Assembly: GCF_001265075.1 (NCBI RefSeq)
Contig: NZ_LFKO01000001.1
Span: 850,232 to 914,231, forward strand
DNA: 64,000 bases
Direction: 5' to 3'
Source of the DNA: Salinicoccus sp. YB14-2
Lineage (GTDB): Bacteria > Bacillota > Bacilli > Staphylococcales > Salinicoccaceae
Shown here: positions 63,046-64,000 of the stretch, one piece after another
Layout: every line of letters begins with the position of its first letter
How positions within the stretch are numbered: the first letter of the stretch is position 1
Translations under genes and position numbers: made by a program
Notes under the pieces: generated by a model
What the model was told of the DNA's origin: nothing
The model's input: only the letters and a program-made list of their open reading frames with translations
The model's database searches: none

Positions 63046-64000
63046 ATGGAAGAATTTTTATTCACAGTCTTGTCTGCTGCTTTTTTCATGTTTCTGGTTG
63101 CATGGTATTCCTATTTGAAGACTAAAAATACTGTCGGTGATTCGGCGGGATACTTCCTTGCAGGCCGCGGTTTGACGGGCGGCTTCATCGCCGGCTCCCT
63201 GATTTTGACCAACCTCTCTGCCGAGCAGCTGATCGGGTTGAATGGCCAGGCATACAGCGGCAATATGACCAACATGGCGTGGGAAGTGACCGCTGCTTTG
63301 TCCGTCATCATTCTTGCATTGATTCTTTTACCAAGATACTTGGGAGGCTCATTTACGACGCTGCCGGAATTCATAAACGACCGTTTCGACCAGGGCACAC
63401 GCATCCAGATCGTCTTCCTCTTTATGCTCGGCTACGGGTTTGTGACCATTCCGTCAGTTCTGTACTCCGGTGCGATTGCGGTGCTTCAATTGTTTGATAT
63501 ACCTACTGCGATCGGCATCACGTTCGAACAGGCCATGTGGCTCACAGTATGGATCATCGGCATCATCGGTTCGTGTTACGCGATATTCGGCGGTCTCAAA
63601 GCCGTCGCGATTTCAGATACACTGAACGGCATCGGCCTCTTCATCGTAGGACTGATCGTGCCCGTCCTCGGCTTCATCGCCCTCGGTGACGGCAATATGC
63701 TTGAAGGGATGAGGACAATCACTCTGGAGAATCCCGAAAAGTTGAATTCGATCGGTTCGAGTGAGGACGGTGTGCCGTTCGGTACGATATTCACCGGTAT
63801 GATATTTGCGAACCTCTTCTACTGGGGGACCAACCAGTATGCCATCCAGAGGACGCTCGGAGCGAAGAGCCTCGCAGAAGGGCAGAAAGGGGCTTTACTC
63901 ACAGGATTTCTAAAAATCCTTGTCCCCTTCCTGATGATGATACCCGGCATCATCGCGTTCCATCTGTACGGACCCGATCTTGAGACGATGGACCTTGCAT
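63046..64000 (+). CDS. sodium:solute symporter (SLC5-like), truncated by the window end
   Basis: 318 codons, open to the window end. ATG at 63046 behind GGGGG. Membrane segments begin at residue 5. AGYFLAGRGLTGGFIAGSLI then LTNLSAEQLIGLNGQAY matches the SGLT/SSS carriers for sugars or sialic acid (family pattern), distinct from the symporter at 45707. FANLFYWGTNQYAIQRTLGA (about 255) is a further SSS block. Sodium-coupled uptake; the substrate is not determined. The downstream neighbours are outside the window. Confidence 0.9.
   Translation, partial: MEEFLFTVLSAAFFMFLVAWYSYLKTKNTVGDSAGYFLAGRGLTGGFIAGSLILTNLSAEQLIGLNGQAYSGNMTNMAWEVTAALSVIILALILLPRYLGGSFTTLPEFINDRFDQGTRIQIVFLFMLGYGFVTIPSVLYSGAIAVLQLFDIPTAIGITFEQAMWLTVWIIGIIGSCYAIFGGLKAVAISDTLNGIGLFIVGLIVPVLGFIALGDGNMLEGMRTITLENPEKLNSIGSSEDGVPFGTIFTGMIFANLFYWGTNQYAIQRTLGAKSLAEGQKGALLTGFLKILVPFLMMIPGIIAFHLYGPDLETMDLA

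Overview
The window is a low-to-moderate G+C Firmicute chromosome. Protein sequences (GuaA, GuaB, ribosomal protein S18, ClpL, NirBD with an NreC-type box) are closest to Staphylococcaceae. The visibly higher G+C of the core, TRAP transport genes and a guanidinobutyrate/GABA cluster fit a non-Staphylococcus genus such as Salinicoccus or Jeotgalicoccus better than Staphylococcus itself. The genus assignment is inference.

Layout. (1) 1-8.8 kb is an A+T-rich accessory region: a YbgA/DUF1722 gene broken by an IS30-family element, a stress cassette (clpL, a zinc alcohol dehydrogenase with a stop at codon 6, a DJ-1/PfpI protein), a collapsed IS3 remnant and a frameshifted ISL3 element. (2) 8.9-15.2 kb is a compact phage-inducible-island-like (PICI/SaPI-like) element. 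It has two ribbon-helix-helix-type proteins, an iteron-type origin, a VapE-like ATPase, an AlpA-like protein, divergent Cro/CI-type regulators on face-to-face promoters, a tyrosine integrase and a DUF4238 cargo gene, and it abuts the 3' end of guaA, a known island target. (3) From 15.2 kb the core begins: guaB-guaA under a guanine riboswitch; two sigma-B-type stress genes around a YfbU-family gene and an XRE-TPR regulator; an iron alcohol dehydrogenase; a lone rpsR; modAB without modC; ykoF; an aldo/keto reductase.

(4) 28.8-37.2 kb is a co-directional catabolic operon: PLP aminotransferase, GntR regulator, RocB-like M20 hydrolase, two tandem DctP binding proteins, DctQ, DctM and a D-2-hydroxyacid dehydrogenase. 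It looks like import and breakdown of an unidentified organic acid or amino-acid derivative. (5) 37-45 kb holds a YfcC-type transporter, mgtE preceded by a G+C-rich structured segment, a MetE-like methyltransferase with a divergent LysR gene, a GNAT acetyltransferase and a DapA-family lyase. (6) 45.7-52.4 kb is a 4-guanidinobutyrate to GABA to succinate cluster: Na+ symporter, ureohydrolase, GabD, GabT and a divergent GabR-like MocR regulator with a palindromic operator. (7) 54.2-59.1 kb is the assimilatory nitrite reductase/siroheme operon (sirB-sirC-nirB-nirD-sumT) behind an NreC-type palindrome. (8) The end carries an acyl-CoA dehydrogenase whose terminator loop holds an IS3 element, a second YbgA gene and the start of a sodium:solute symporter.

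The most unusual non-coding structure is a family of intergenic hairpin arrays (24.0, 41.3 and 44.2 kb), all with an exact 51-bp period although their sequences differ.
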